31,706 bases of DNA. It comes from JBDTNQ01 sp039933635 (GTDB lineage Bacteria > Acidobacteriota > Vicinamibacteria > Vicinamibacterales > SCN-69-37). The stretch lies in contig JBDTNQ010000043.1 in NCBI GenBank assembly GCA_039933635.1, forward strand, positions 1 to 31,706, read 5' to 3'. The notes below the pieces were generated by a model, which was given only the letters and a program-made list of their open reading frames with translations, searched no databases and was not told the DNA's origin. The translations under genes were made by a program, and so were the position numbers. Positions 24,908-31,706 of this stretch are shown one piece after another (within the stretch, counting starts at the first letter, position 1; each line of letters begins with the position of its first letter).

Positions 24908-24959
24908 TCGTTTCTCCCGCCTCGCGTGACTTCCCGCGAGCCGGCCGTCAGGAGGTTTC

Positions 24960-25193
24960 GTGAAGCTCTTTGCCAAAGGCAACCGCGTAGCACAGGCCAA
25001 CTACGGCGCCGGTACGGTGTTGTCGTCGGACGAACGCTACACCGCGATCGAATTCGACAACCATGGCCGAAAAGTGTTCATCACGGACATGGTCACGCTC
25101 ACGAAGTCCGACGAGCCCGCGCCGAACAAGCCGACAAAGGCGAAGCGCAAGAAGGCGGTTCCTGCCGCCGCCGTCCCCGCCGAAAAGGACTAG
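24960..25193 (+). CDS. small protein with a CarD/DUF3553-like domain
   Basis: A 77-residue protein. The first 50 residues (FAKGNRVAQANYGAGTVLS, then YTAIEFDNHGRKVFI) have the beta pattern of Tudor-like RNA-polymerase-interacting domains of CarD and DUF3553 proteins, in which a 'G.GtV' turn and a 'vrFd..G.k.i' strand are typical. The tail is Lys/Ala/Pro-rich (TKAKRKKAVPAAA). The start is GTG at 24960 with a perfect GGAGG 4 bp upstream. The role may be transcription-related but is inferred only from the fold pattern. It is convergent with the ThuA fusion gene; only 5 bp separate their stops. Confidence 0.65.
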   Translation: MKLFAKGNRVAQANYGAGTVLSSDERYTAIEFDNHGRKVFITDMVTLTKSDEPAPNKPTKAKRKKAVPAAAVPAEKD

Positions 25194-25198
25194 CCCGA

Positions 25199-28100
25199 CT
25201 ACTGTCCGCGTCCGCCCGCCCGGCCTCCCGGTCCGGCCGCGGCACCTGGGCCTTGGCCCGCTGGTGCCTGCCCGGCCGGAGCCGCCTGCGGGGCTGCACC
25301 ACGACCGCGCGCCGGAGCGGCCACCACATTCAACACGCCGTTCATGATCCGCCAGTGCGCTGGGAAGGTGCACATATACGGATACTCGCCGACGGCGGCC
25401 GGCGCCCTGAACTGCACGCGCACGGTCTCGCCGGGATTGACGAGCGGCGTCTTCACGATCACCTGCGCGACGTCCGGGACGTAGGCCTGGTTGACGGCCC
25501 CGGGCAGCGCGGCCAGGGCATCCGCCGCGGCCCCAATCGCCTGCAGTGATCCGGACGCCCCGAGCACGAAGTTGTGCTGCATCTCGTCGGTGTTCGTGAA
25601 CACGACTTCGACCATCTGTCCCGCCTGGACCGTCAACTGCGTGGCGGAGTACTTCATCTCATTACGCACGACGCCCAGTTGCAGCGTGACATCAGGCACC
25701 GCCGCGACCGTCGGAAGCGCGGACGCCGCGGCGCCGGTCATGCCCCCGCCGGCCGTAAACGCCACGTGCGCCGCCAGTTCACCGGGCTTCGAGTAGAGGG
25801 CGCCTGTGTTTGCGGAGCGCTCGACGCGGTACTTCCACGTGCCCGCAAGCGGCATCTTCGTCTGGCCTGACTGCAGGAACATGTCCGCAGGCACTCCGGT
25901 GAAGCCGCCCTCGGCGCGTTGGTTCTGAATGCGCACCGTGATTGTGTTTGCACCCTGATGCAGCACGCCAGCGGGAACCGCGTACGAGACCTGAGAGCTC
26001 CTGGCGACGGCGGCGAGGTTCAGCGGGAGCCCAGCCGTCTGTGGCGCCACGGCGCCGCGACCAGCGCTGGGCGCACCCGCGGCGGGTGCGGGCTCTCCTG
26101 CGGCCGGCGCACTGGCCGGGGCGAGCACGATGCCGTTCAGCCACACCTCGGCGGTGTTGCGAATGCTGCCAAGCGAGAGCGAGTCGGCGGACGCGGCCGC
26201 CGGCAGGTCAACCGTCCGGCTGAACCACACCACGCCATCGAAGTTCGCAAGGCCGCGGCTTTCCCAGTTGCCGGGGACCTGCATGTCCTTCCACTCGCCG
26301 GCCAGATCGGCTGACGCCGGCATGCGCCAATCCGGTTTCAGATTACCGATGCGCAACGGCACAGAGAGACCGCTGAACGGCAGCTTGTTCGGATCCTTCT
26401 CGTACTGCACGAGAAAGTCCTGCTGCTGCTTGGTCGCCGCGATATAGAGCGCGCGGCCCAGCCAGGGATCGGTGAAGTTCTCGGTGACCTGGCTCGCCTT
26501 GAAGATGGCGGCCGCGGTGTCCGGAGACGCGGGCATGTCTGCCATCACGAGCGTCGCGGCAAGGCGCGTGTGCAGATCAGGATCGGCCAGTAGACCGGCC
26601 GTCAGGATGGCATTGGCCGCGGCTGGGGTATGCGGCAGAACCTGCGCGGCCGCCTTGCGCACGCCCGCTGCCGGGTGCTTCAACGCCTCCACCGCCGCGC
26701 GGTAGGCCTCCGTGTTCGCCGTCGCGAGTTCACCAAGGCCCTGCAGCGTCCACAAGGCGTGGAACGCGCCACCGTTGATCCCGATGGCATCCACCGACTT
26801 GTTGCGCACCATCGCGACAAGCTGGGGCACGACATCTTTCTGCGCGCGCTCGACGAGCAGGCGCTGCGCCGTCAGACGCCAGAACATGTTGTCCGAGCCG
26901 AGCGCCTCGAGCAGCCCCGCCGGGTTCGACTTGGAGAGCGACCGCTTCGCCCCGGGCGTGGCGCCCTTGTAGCTGACGCGGTAGATGCGCCCGTGCGCGC
27001 GGTCGCGCATCGACGTCTCGTAGGCGCCGCCGCGGCCGGAACTGTAGCCGGTCGGTGTCGGATTGTGCTGGGCGATGAAGGTGTACCAGTCCGACACCCA
27101 CACAGCGCCATCGGGCCCGACCTGGGCGTTGACTGGTGCAAACCATTCCTCCGCGCTCGACATCAGGTTCCAGCCGTCCTTCGCGACGTAGCCGGCCCCC
27201 TGCGACTCGATCACGACTTGACCGGTGACGTGCACCGTGGGCTCGTTCACGAATGCAATGCGGTTCCAGTATTCCTTCGGGAACTGCCGGGCGGTGTAGA
27301 ACATGTGCCCCGCGCCCGCGGTGTAGTAGCCCATGTTGTCGACCTGGCGGATGTACGGCGTCGTGTAGTGGATTCCGGTGAACTGCGCCAGGCTCTGGTA
27401 GCCGGGGCCCGCGCCGCCGCGGCCCGCCGGGCCCGGCATCCCCTGGAGGCCCTCGAAGTACCGGTTCGGAATGCCGAGGTACCAGCTCGGATCCCCGTTC
27501 GCCGTCGATCCGAACACGTCGCCGGTCTCGTTGAAGCCCAGGCCCCACGTGTTGTTCGTCGAGGTCGTCAGGTACTCGAACCCGGTGCCGTCCGGCTTGA
27601 AGCGGTAGGGCCCCTGGGTGAACTGCATCTTCTTGCCATTCATCTCGCCGTCGAAGCCGGAGTAGCCGACGACGCCGTACACGTAGTTATCGGGGCCGTA
27701 CATCAGGTTGGACGGCCCGGCGTGCGTGTCGCGCGTGCCCCAACCCGAGTTGAGAATCTGACGCACGTCGGCCTTGTCGTCGCCGTTCGTGTCCTTGAGG
27801 AACAGGAAATAGGGTTGCGCCGCAACGATCACGCCGCCATTGGCGAAGACCAGGCTGGTGGCCAGGTTGATGTGATCGGCAAAGACGGTGACCTTGTCGG
27901 CGCGGCCGTCGTTGTTCGTGTCCTCGAGAATCTTGACGATGTCGTTACCCGGGTTGCCCATGAGGACGTTGTTCGGGTAGTCGTGCGCCTCGACGACCCA
28001 CAGGCGTCCGCGTTCATCGAACGTCATCGTGATGGGCTTCACGACGTCAGGCTCGCTCGCGAAGAGCTGCACGTCGAACTCGCCGGGCGTCTGGATGAAG

Positions 28101-29023
28101 CGCTGCTCCTCCTCGGGCGAGAACGCCATCTGGTACTCGGGCTTGGGGTTCTTCCGCTCGTAGTTCGGGACGTCGTAGCCGGCCACGTAGCTGACGTCTG
28201 GCATTGGCACGCGCTTCCACGCGTTGCGCGTGGCCTCGTCGACGGTCCAGGAGACGGCGTTCTCGATGAGTTGCGTGAAATCCGGCTTGCTCCAGGTCCG
28301 TTCGTCGTGGCCGTACGCGGTATAGAACACGCGGCCCTTGCCCTGGGTGCGCACCCAGGTCCATGGCTCGCGCCCGTTTGCGTCGACGCGCTCCATCAGC
28401 ACCGTCCGATTCGCCATGTTCGGCTTGGTGTGCACGTAGGTCTCATCCCACGTACTGAAGGGCTTGACGTCCTGCATCACGGGATGCGTCGGCTGCGTAA
28501 TCTCGGCGGTGAAGTCCCCGGTGCCATGGCGGAGGAACTGGGCGCCGACGAGCGCGATGTACTTTTCGGAGTTCGTGAATTCCGCCGATGCGGAGTGGAT
28601 GGCGAGCAGGCCCTTGCCGCCCTCGACGAAGTCCAGCAGCGCCTTCTCCTGATCCGGCGCGATGCGCTCGTGATTGCCGTAGATCAGCACGGCGTCGTAG
28701 TACTTGAGCTTGTCCGGGGTGAGCCCCTGTTCGGGGGTCGCGATGTAGGTCAGCTGAATCCCGCGTCGCGCGAGCGGCGCCGCGAGATACGGGTACATCG
28801 CGGCCGGATTGTGCGGCTTGTCTTCATCCTGCCCGAGGAACAGCACTTTAATGGCGCGCGCCCCGGCGCCGCCCTGCGGCGCAGCCTGGGCGCCCACGCG
28901 CCAGTCGAGCCGCATGCCAGCGACGAGTACCACCGCGGCAGCCGCCAGCACGGCGCCGATGCGCCAGGAGTGAGTCCTGAGAAGGAACGAACGCCGTGGA
29001 CGAAGTCGAGCAGAGATGAGCAT
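25199..29023 (-). CDS. ThuA / PVC-type dehydrogenase / cupredoxin fusion protein
   Basis: A 1274-residue exported protein. After a membrane leader (about 1-45) come a ThuA-type glutamine amidotransferase-like domain (about 55-270, with KVLFLGQDEDKPHN and GKGLLAIHSAS), and a six-bladed beta-propeller dehydrogenase-like domain (about 300-660; EPDVVKPITMTFDERGRLWV, DTNNDGRADKV and GTRDTHAGPSNLMYG). A HEAT-like helical region (about 700-850), a jelly-roll sugar-binding-like domain (about 880-1085), and a C-terminal type-1 copper domain follow. The copper ligands His1150, Cys1218, His1223 and Met1227 are intact. No CxxCH haem motif exists, unlike many relatives, so the copper domain probably replaces cytochrome c. 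A GAGG sequence 8 bp upstream supports the start at 29023. A LacI-type palindrome lies upstream. It may oxidise a sugar-like substrate and pass electrons on; inferred. Confidence 0.88.
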   Translation of the reverse strand: MLISARLRPRRSFLLRTHSWRIGAVLAAAAVVLVAGMRLDWRVGAQAAPQGGAGARAIKVLFLGQDEDKPHNPAAMYPYLAAPLARRGIQLTYIATPEQGLTPDKLKYYDAVLIYGNHERIAPDQEKALLDFVEGGKGLLAIHSASAEFTNSEKYIALVGAQFLRHGTGDFTAEITQPTHPVMQDVKPFSTWDETYVHTKPNMANRTVLMERVDANGREPWTWVRTQGKGRVFYTAYGHDERTWSKPDFTQLIENAVSWTVDEATRNAWKRVPMPDVSYVAGYDVPNYERKNPKPEYQMAFSPEEEQRFIQTPGEFDVQLFASEPDVVKPITMTFDERGRLWVVEAHDYPNNVLMGNPGNDIVKILEDTNNDGRADKVTVFADHINLATSLVFANGGVIVAAQPYFLFLKDTNGDDKADVRQILNSGWGTRDTHAGPSNLMYGPDNYVYGVVGYSGFDGEMNGKKMQFTQGPYRFKPDGTGFEYLTTSTNNTWGLGFNETGDVFGSTANGDPSWYLGIPNRYFEGLQGMPGPAGRGGAGPGYQSLAQFTGIHYTTPYIRQVDNMGYYTAGAGHMFYTARQFPKEYWNRIAFVNEPTVHVTGQVVIESQGAGYVAKDGWNLMSSAEEWFAPVNAQVGPDGAVWVSDWYTFIAQHNPTPTGYSSGRGGAYETSMRDRAHGRIYRVSYKGATPGAKRSLSKSNPAGLLEALGSDNMFWRLTAQRLLVERAQKDVVPQLVAMVRNKSVDAIGINGGAFHALWTLQGLGELATANTEAYRAAVEALKHPAAGVRKAAAQVLPHTPAAANAILTAGLLADPDLHTRLAATLVMADMPASPDTAAAIFKASQVTENFTDPWLGRALYIAATKQQQDFLVQYEKDPNKLPFSGLSVPLRIGNLKPDWRMPASADLAGEWKDMQVPGNWESRGLANFDGVVWFSRTVDLPAAASADSLSLGSIRNTAEVWLNGIVLAPASAPAAGEPAPAAGAPSAGRGAVAPQTAGLPLNLAAVARSSQVSYAVPAGVLHQGANTITVRIQNQRAEGGFTGVPADMFLQSGQTKMPLAGTWKYRVERSANTGALYSKPGELAAHVAFTAGGGMTGAAASALPTVAAVPDVTLQLGVVRNEMKYSATQLTVQAGQMVEVVFTNTDEMQHNFVLGASGSLQAIGAAADALAALPGAVNQAYVPDVAQVIVKTPLVNPGETVRVQFRAPAAVGEYPYMCTFPAHWRIMNGVLNVVAAPARGRGAAPQAAPAGQAPAGQGPGAAAGPGGRAGGRGQ

Positions 29024-29082
29024 GGGACCTCTACGAAACCGGGCGGGGACGAGCACCCGCAGCAAACCCCGAATATCCGCGC

Positions 29083-29098
29083 GTGGAACCGTTTCCAC
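29083..29098. promoter_or_regulatory. LacI-type operator candidate upstream of the ThuA fusion
   Basis: GTGGAACC-GTTTCCAC has 6-bp outer arms (GTGGAA/TTCCAC) around a central CG, the form of LacI-family sites. It is about 60 bp upstream of the ThuA fusion start. A second perfect 6-bp palindrome, CCAATC-GCTG-GATTGG, is at 29106-29121. Confidence 0.4.
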
Positions 29099-29161
29099 TC
29101 GCAGACCAATCGCTGGATTGGCGGAGTCTACCTCTGAGATCCCAAACCGCGCAAGATCGCC

Positions 29162-29191
29162 GAAACCGGGAGTCTTAAGACTCCCGGTTTC
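29162..29191. terminator. perfect 30-bp palindrome, likely terminator of the yceI unit
   Basis: GAAACCGGGAGTCTT is followed directly by its reverse complement AAGACTCCCGGTTTC. It lies 37 bp after the yceI-like gene stop in its direction. The stem starts with GAAA and ends with TTTC, so a T-run exists in both directions only as the stem end. Confidence 0.6.
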
Positions 29192-29228
29192 ATGACGCCC
29201 TCATTGCGCTTCCGTCAGCTACTTCCAG

Positions 29229-29780
29229 CTACTTCGCGGCGACGGCCTGGATGGACACGCTGATCTTCACCTCGTCACCCACCAGGAAACCGCCGGTTTC
29301 GAGCGCGGCGTTCCAGCTCACGCCGTAGTCCTTGCGGTTGATCGTGGTCTCTGCCTCGAACGCGAGCTTCGCGTTGCCCCACGGATCGACAGCCTGGCCG
29401 AGGTAGCTGACCGGCAGTGTGATGGTCTTGGCCACACCACGGATGGTCAGGGTGCCGAGGATGTCGTACTCGTCTCCACCCTTGGGGGTGATGGACTGAC
29501 TGACGAAGGTCAGCGTCGGGAACTCTTCGACCTTGAAGAAATCACCGGACCGGAGATGTGCGTCACGGTCGGGCTGACTCGTGTCGATGCTGCCAGCCTG
29601 CACGGTGAACGTGACGGACGAGGCGGTGGGATCCGTTTCGTCGAATTGCACGACACCCGCGAAGTCCGTAAAACGCCCGCGAACCTTGCTCAGCAGGTGA
29701 CGCACCTGAAATGTGACGTCGCTGTGGGCCTTGTCCAAATCAAACGCGCGAACGGCAATCTGGGTGGCAGTCGTGGTCAT
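29229..29780 (-). CDS. YceI family protein (cytoplasmic form)
   Basis: A 183-residue lipocalin-like beta-barrel protein of the YceI family, whose members bind isoprenoid or fatty lipids. It has the family pattern: FDLDKAHSDVTFQVRHL near the start, VRGRFTDFAGVVQFD, DAHLRSGDFFKVEEFPTLTFVS and TIRGVAKTITLPV. Most members carry a signal peptide; this one begins directly with MTTTATQIAVRAFDLD, so it should stay in the cytoplasm. The marR gene precedes it on the same strand with 60 bp between, including a palindrome equal in core to the one in the marR promoter. The AAGGAG ribosome site lies about 7 bp before the ATG. The ligand is unknown. Confidence 0.93.
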   Translation of the reverse strand: MTTTATQIAVRAFDLDKAHSDVTFQVRHLLSKVRGRFTDFAGVVQFDETDPTASSVTFTVQAGSIDTSQPDRDAHLRSGDFFKVEEFPTLTFVSQSITPKGGDEYDILGTLTIRGVAKTITLPVSYLGQAVDPWGNAKLAFEAETTINRKDYGVSWNAALETGGFLVGDEVKISVSIQAVAAK

Positions 29781-29810
29781 GATGAACTCCTTGTGAACGT
29801 TAAAACAAAC

Positions 29811-29824
29811 AGTGTTACAACACT
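29811..29824. promoter_or_regulatory. candidate MarR operator before the yceI-like gene
   Basis: AGTGTT-AC-AACACT is a perfect 6-bp inverted repeat. Its core TGTTACAACA matches TGTTATGACA in the marR promoter spacer. A TTGACC (on the minus strand, 29830-29835) stands next to it as a possible -35; the -10 is unclear. Confidence 0.5.
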
Positions 29825-29840
29825 TACATGGTCAAAAAAA

Positions 29841-30305
29841 TTAGGGCATGCGTCCGCGCGCGGCCGTCAGCAGCTCGATCAACTGAGTCAGCTGCGACTC
29901 GGTCAGATGACCGAGGTGTTGACGATGGATTGCGCAGACTTCAGGGTCGAGCCGGTCGACGATTTCCTGGCCTTTCGGGGCCAGGCGGGTGGACACGAAG
30001 CGGCGATCCTCGCCGTCCCGGACCCTCGCGATCAGCCCGAGCTGCTCCATCCGGTCGAGCAGTCGGGTGACGTCAGGCACCCGGCGCACCAGCCGCTCCC
30101 CCACCGCATTCCGGCAAAGGCCCACGTCCCCTGCCCCTCGCAGGATGCGCAGGACGTTGTACTGGGTGGGCGTGATGTCGTGCGGCTTCAGGGCCTGCGC
30201 CATGGCGTGTTCGAGAATGGCGTAGGTGCGGGCGATGTTGAGGCTGGCCTCTTCCTCCAGGCTCTTCCACGGTTTCGCCTGCTTCAATTCGTCCCGCAAC
30301 GCCAT
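29841..30305 (-). CDS. MarR family transcriptional regulator
   Basis: A 154-residue winged-helix regulator. The helix-turn-helix and wing are in TPTQYNVLRILRG, NAVGERLVRRVPDVTRLLDRMEQLGLI and RVRDGEDRRFVSTRLAPKG, the DxRxxxxxLT-like wing signature of MarR. The N- and C-terminal helices form the dimer part. The ATG at 30305 begins only 6 bases after a -10 box, so the message is predicted to be leaderless and no ribosome site is needed. It is the first gene of the unit with the yceI-like gene. The effector is unknown; MarR proteins usually sense small phenolics or oxidants. Confidence 0.95.
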   Translation of the reverse strand: MALRDELKQAKPWKSLEEEASLNIARTYAILEHAMAQALKPHDITPTQYNVLRILRGAGDVGLCRNAVGERLVRRVPDVTRLLDRMEQLGLIARVRDGEDRRFVSTRLAPKGQEIVDRLDPEVCAIHRQHLGHLTESQLTQLIELLTAARGRMP

Positions 30306-30311
30306 GACCAG

Positions 30312-30340
30312 ATAATAGATGTTATGACACCTAATGTCAA
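30312..30340 (-). promoter_or_regulatory. near-consensus sigma-70 promoter of marR (leaderless), with operator in spacer
   Basis: On the minus strand: TTGACA (30340-30335), 17-bp spacer, TATTAT (30317-30312). The transcription start expected about 7 bp on coincides with the A of the ATG at 30305. The spacer holds an imperfect palindrome AGATGTTATGACACCT (6 of 8 pairs), with core TGTTATGACA. Confidence 0.75.
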
Positions 30341-30434
30341 GGGGTGGCAGTCCGGCACTCGCTTCGCGCCTGAGGGCGGCCCGGAAAGCGCGGGAGCTCC
30401 GGTCGCCCTCCGGCCGCCCAGCCGGGGAACAGGA

Positions 30435-30878
30435 TCAGTCCGCCGATCCGCGGACCTGTGCTTCAGGCGTTTGGGCCCTCACGAACAGCTCGAACAGCGC
30501 GGGGGGGAAATCGGACGGCGCGAACGTGTCGCGGGCGACGCAGGCCATCTCGTAGTCGCCTTCCAGAACGCGCCGCTCGGTTTCGCGGTTCGTGATCGTG
30601 AACGGGACCCGGATCCGTCGCGGGTGCAACACCATCACCGAGAGTTCCACCACGAGGTGGTCCCCCACACGAGCCGGCGATCTGAAGGTGCACTGGAACC
30701 GTGTTCGCGGCAGGATCACGGCGAAGCGCGCATCAATACTCTGGTACGTCAGGCCCAAGGCGCCGAACAGGTCCTGTTCGGCCTGATCGAGATAGCGCAG
30801 GAAGTTGCCATGCCAGACAATCTGCGCCGGGTCGGCATCAGCCCACTGAACGCGGATCTCGGTGCGAGTCAGAGACAC
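30435..30878 (-). CDS. acyl-CoA thioesterase, 4HBT hot-dog family (YbgC-like)
   Basis: A 147-residue hot-dog fold protein that should hydrolyse acyl-CoA thioesters in the cytoplasm. The N-terminal signature VQWADADPAQIVWHGNFLRY contains the catalytic-type Asp16 and fits the YbgC/4-hydroxybenzoyl-CoA thioesterase pattern D-x-x-x-x-V-x-x-x-x-Y. The following GLTYQSIDARFAVILPRT and CTFRSPARVGDHLVVEL strands complete the fold. The chain length preferred is not known. It is on the same strand as marR but 129 bp upstream of it, with a separate promoter between, so it is probably not in the same transcript. Confidence 0.92.
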   Translation of the reverse strand: MSLTRTEIRVQWADADPAQIVWHGNFLRYLDQAEQDLFGALGLTYQSIDARFAVILPRTRFQCTFRSPARVGDHLVVELSVMVLHPRRIRVPFTITNRETERRVLEGDYEMACVARDTFAPSDFPPALFELFVRAQTPEAQVRGSAD

Positions 30879-30975
30879 GCCGCGAGTCTACTGCACGACG
30901 CGCCGTGCGTTGCCCGTTCGCAAGCCCCAGCCCTAAGCCCTGAGCCGATAGCCGCGGAGGCCCGCCGTACGCGAT

Positions 30976-31569
30976 CTACTCGTAGCTGACCCCGAGCTTC
31001 TTCATGACGTCGTCCGGCGCGCCCTTCCACTCGGCGACGTAGACGTTCCCCATGTAGCCGATGTCGGCCATGCCGATCTTGCTCGACCAGAATCCGGTCG
31101 CCACCAGATCGCGCATCGTCGTGAAGAAGCGGACGCCGTGACTGAAAGCTTTCGAGGCCTTTGCAGGGTAGGCGATGTCATCGAGCACCTGAGCACGCTG
31201 GGCCGGCGTCGCCGCCATGAACCCCTTGTCGAAACGACGACGCGATTCGGTGTCGAGCCACACGAGCCCGCCGCGCATAGCCGTCTGACGCTCGGGCTGC
31301 TCGGCGACGATGTAGTCGATGAATTCGGGCGCCCCAGCGTCCGACGCGCTGCCTGATTTCCCATCGCGAGGGATGATCAGATCCGAGAGTAGTTTGATTG
31401 TGGCGAACTCGGCCGCCGTGAAGAAGCGCGGCTTGTACGGCCCCCTCGCCGCCGCAGCCTGCACGGCCGCGTGCGCGTGATCGGCCGCCGCGGCCGCCTC
31501 GAGCGGAGTCCACGTGAACGCCACCGCAGGCGCGGCGCCGAGAACTTGCAGCATCTTGCGACGATTCAT
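30976..31569 (-). CDS. gluconate 2-dehydrogenase subunit 3 family protein
   Basis: A 197-residue exported protein with a twin-arginine-type leader (MNRRKMLQVLGAAPAVAF). The body is typical of the small third subunit of FAD-dependent gluconate dehydrogenases: FFTAAEFATIKLLSDLIIPRD near residue 48, then a D-x-G-APEFIDYIVAEQ segment and the KASKAFSHGVRFFTTMRDLVATGFWSSKIGM block. This subunit is translocated together with a large GMC oxidoreductase. The gene upstream on the same strand ends at 31660, with the octamer repeat filling the 90-bp gap, and is probably that partner. The electron acceptor, usually a cytochrome, is not in the window. Confidence 0.92.
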   Translation of the reverse strand: MNRRKMLQVLGAAPAVAFTWTPLEAAAAADHAHAAVQAAAARGPYKPRFFTAAEFATIKLLSDLIIPRDGKSGSASDAGAPEFIDYIVAEQPERQTAMRGGLVWLDTESRRRFDKGFMAATPAQRAQVLDDIAYPAKASKAFSHGVRFFTTMRDLVATGFWSSKIGMADIGYMGNVYVAEWKGAPDDVMKKLGVSYE

Positions 31570-31572
31570 ATT

Positions 31573-31660
31573 CGTCCCTTCGTCCCTTCGTCCCTTCGTC
31601 CCTTCGTCCCCTGGTCCCCTGGTCCCCTGGTCCCTTGGTCCCTTGGTCCCTTGGTCCCTT
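31573..31660. repeat. 8-bp tandem repeat array, 11 units
   Basis: Four CGTCCCTT, one CGTCCCCT, two GGTCCCCT and four GGTCCCTT units follow one another without gaps. The array fills the space between the two genes of the dehydrogenase unit, and its last T is part of the upstream gene's stop codon. The unit types match those at 4053-4101. Confidence 0.92.
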
Positions 31661-31706
31661 TAGATGTTCCCCTTCCGCCGTTCGTCCGCGATGTACTCCG
31701 ACGTGC
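31660..31706 (-). CDS. C-terminal end of an upstream gene, probably a GMC oxidoreductase (partial)
   Basis: Only 14 codons and a TAA stop are visible: the protein ends in TSEYIADERRKGNI. The identity as a large FAD-dependent GMC dehydrogenase subunit is inferred from its place before the subunit 3 gene and the helical, charged ending typical of that family. The start lies outside the window. Confidence 0.4.
   Translation of the reverse strand, partial: TSEYIADERRKGNI

Noticed and set aside
26630..29137. An 835-codon open frame on the plus strand opposite the ThuA fusion
   Set aside because: Antisense shadow: no signal peptide or motif, and the minus-strand frame has clear domains throughout.
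30374..30419. Inverted repeat GGGCGGCC / GGCCGCCC upstream of marR
   Set aside because: The arms are 30 bases apart and consist only of G and C; chance pairing is likely.
31573..31660. Possible CRISPR-like array
   Set aside because: Units are only 8 bp, directly adjacent and with no spacers; it is a simple tandem repeat.

Overview
The window is GC-rich, densely coded DNA from a free-living Gram-negative-type bacterium, most likely an Acidobacteriota member (Vicinamibacteria-like). This is inferred from gene content only. The markers are an 'orphan' duplicated MacB/FtsX permease next to a PadR regulator, a VWA protein of the acidobacterial type, a ThuA/PVC-type dehydrogenase, a TAT-exported gluconate 2-dehydrogenase subunit 3-like protein, and many exported proteins of unknown function. 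There is no rRNA, tRNA, IS, phage or CRISPR signal. No gap between genes exceeds about 250 bases.

Layout. At 1-4100 lie a 5'-truncated sigma-54 activator, an exported glycine-zipper protein and ispG (isoprenoid precursor synthesis). At 4100-8256 lie an exchange transporter (MATE) with a bacterial ACE-like M2 peptidase, then a DUF523-DUF1722 protein. At 8374-11490 lie an exported unknown protein, a cytosolic cyclophilin and a TPR lipoprotein. At 11673-14595 lies the PadR-ADOP permease pair with a candidate operator. At 14713-16004 lie a small acidic protein behind a sigma-54-type promoter, a small membrane protein and an exported unknown. At 16081-18492 lies a pantothenate operon (DUF2520 protein, panC, panB). 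At 18544-25193 lie two paralogous glycine-rich RRM proteins. Between them are a VWA protein, a periplasmic cyclophilin with a changed active site, a clan GH-A hydrolase, a radical SAM protein and a small charged protein. At 25199-29023 lies a 1274-residue ThuA / dehydrogenase / cupredoxin fusion. At 29229-31706 lie a YceI-MarR unit, a thioesterase, the gluconate dehydrogenase subunit 3-like gene and the last codons of its upstream partner.

The most interesting signals are regulatory. The two RRM genes, about 6 kb apart, share a promoter of the same form (TTGCNN / TATGCT) and a leader of about 160 nt. Both leaders carry two hairpins at matching positions, which looks like a cis-regulatory RNA (cold-shock-like or autoregulatory). 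The marR gene has a near-consensus sigma-70 promoter placed so that its mRNA should be leaderless, and the same palindromic core occurs before yceI. Two intergenic repeat families are also present: a palindromic element found three times and an 8-bp tandem repeat found twice. All assignments come from reading the sequence and from recalled family knowledge; no searches were run.
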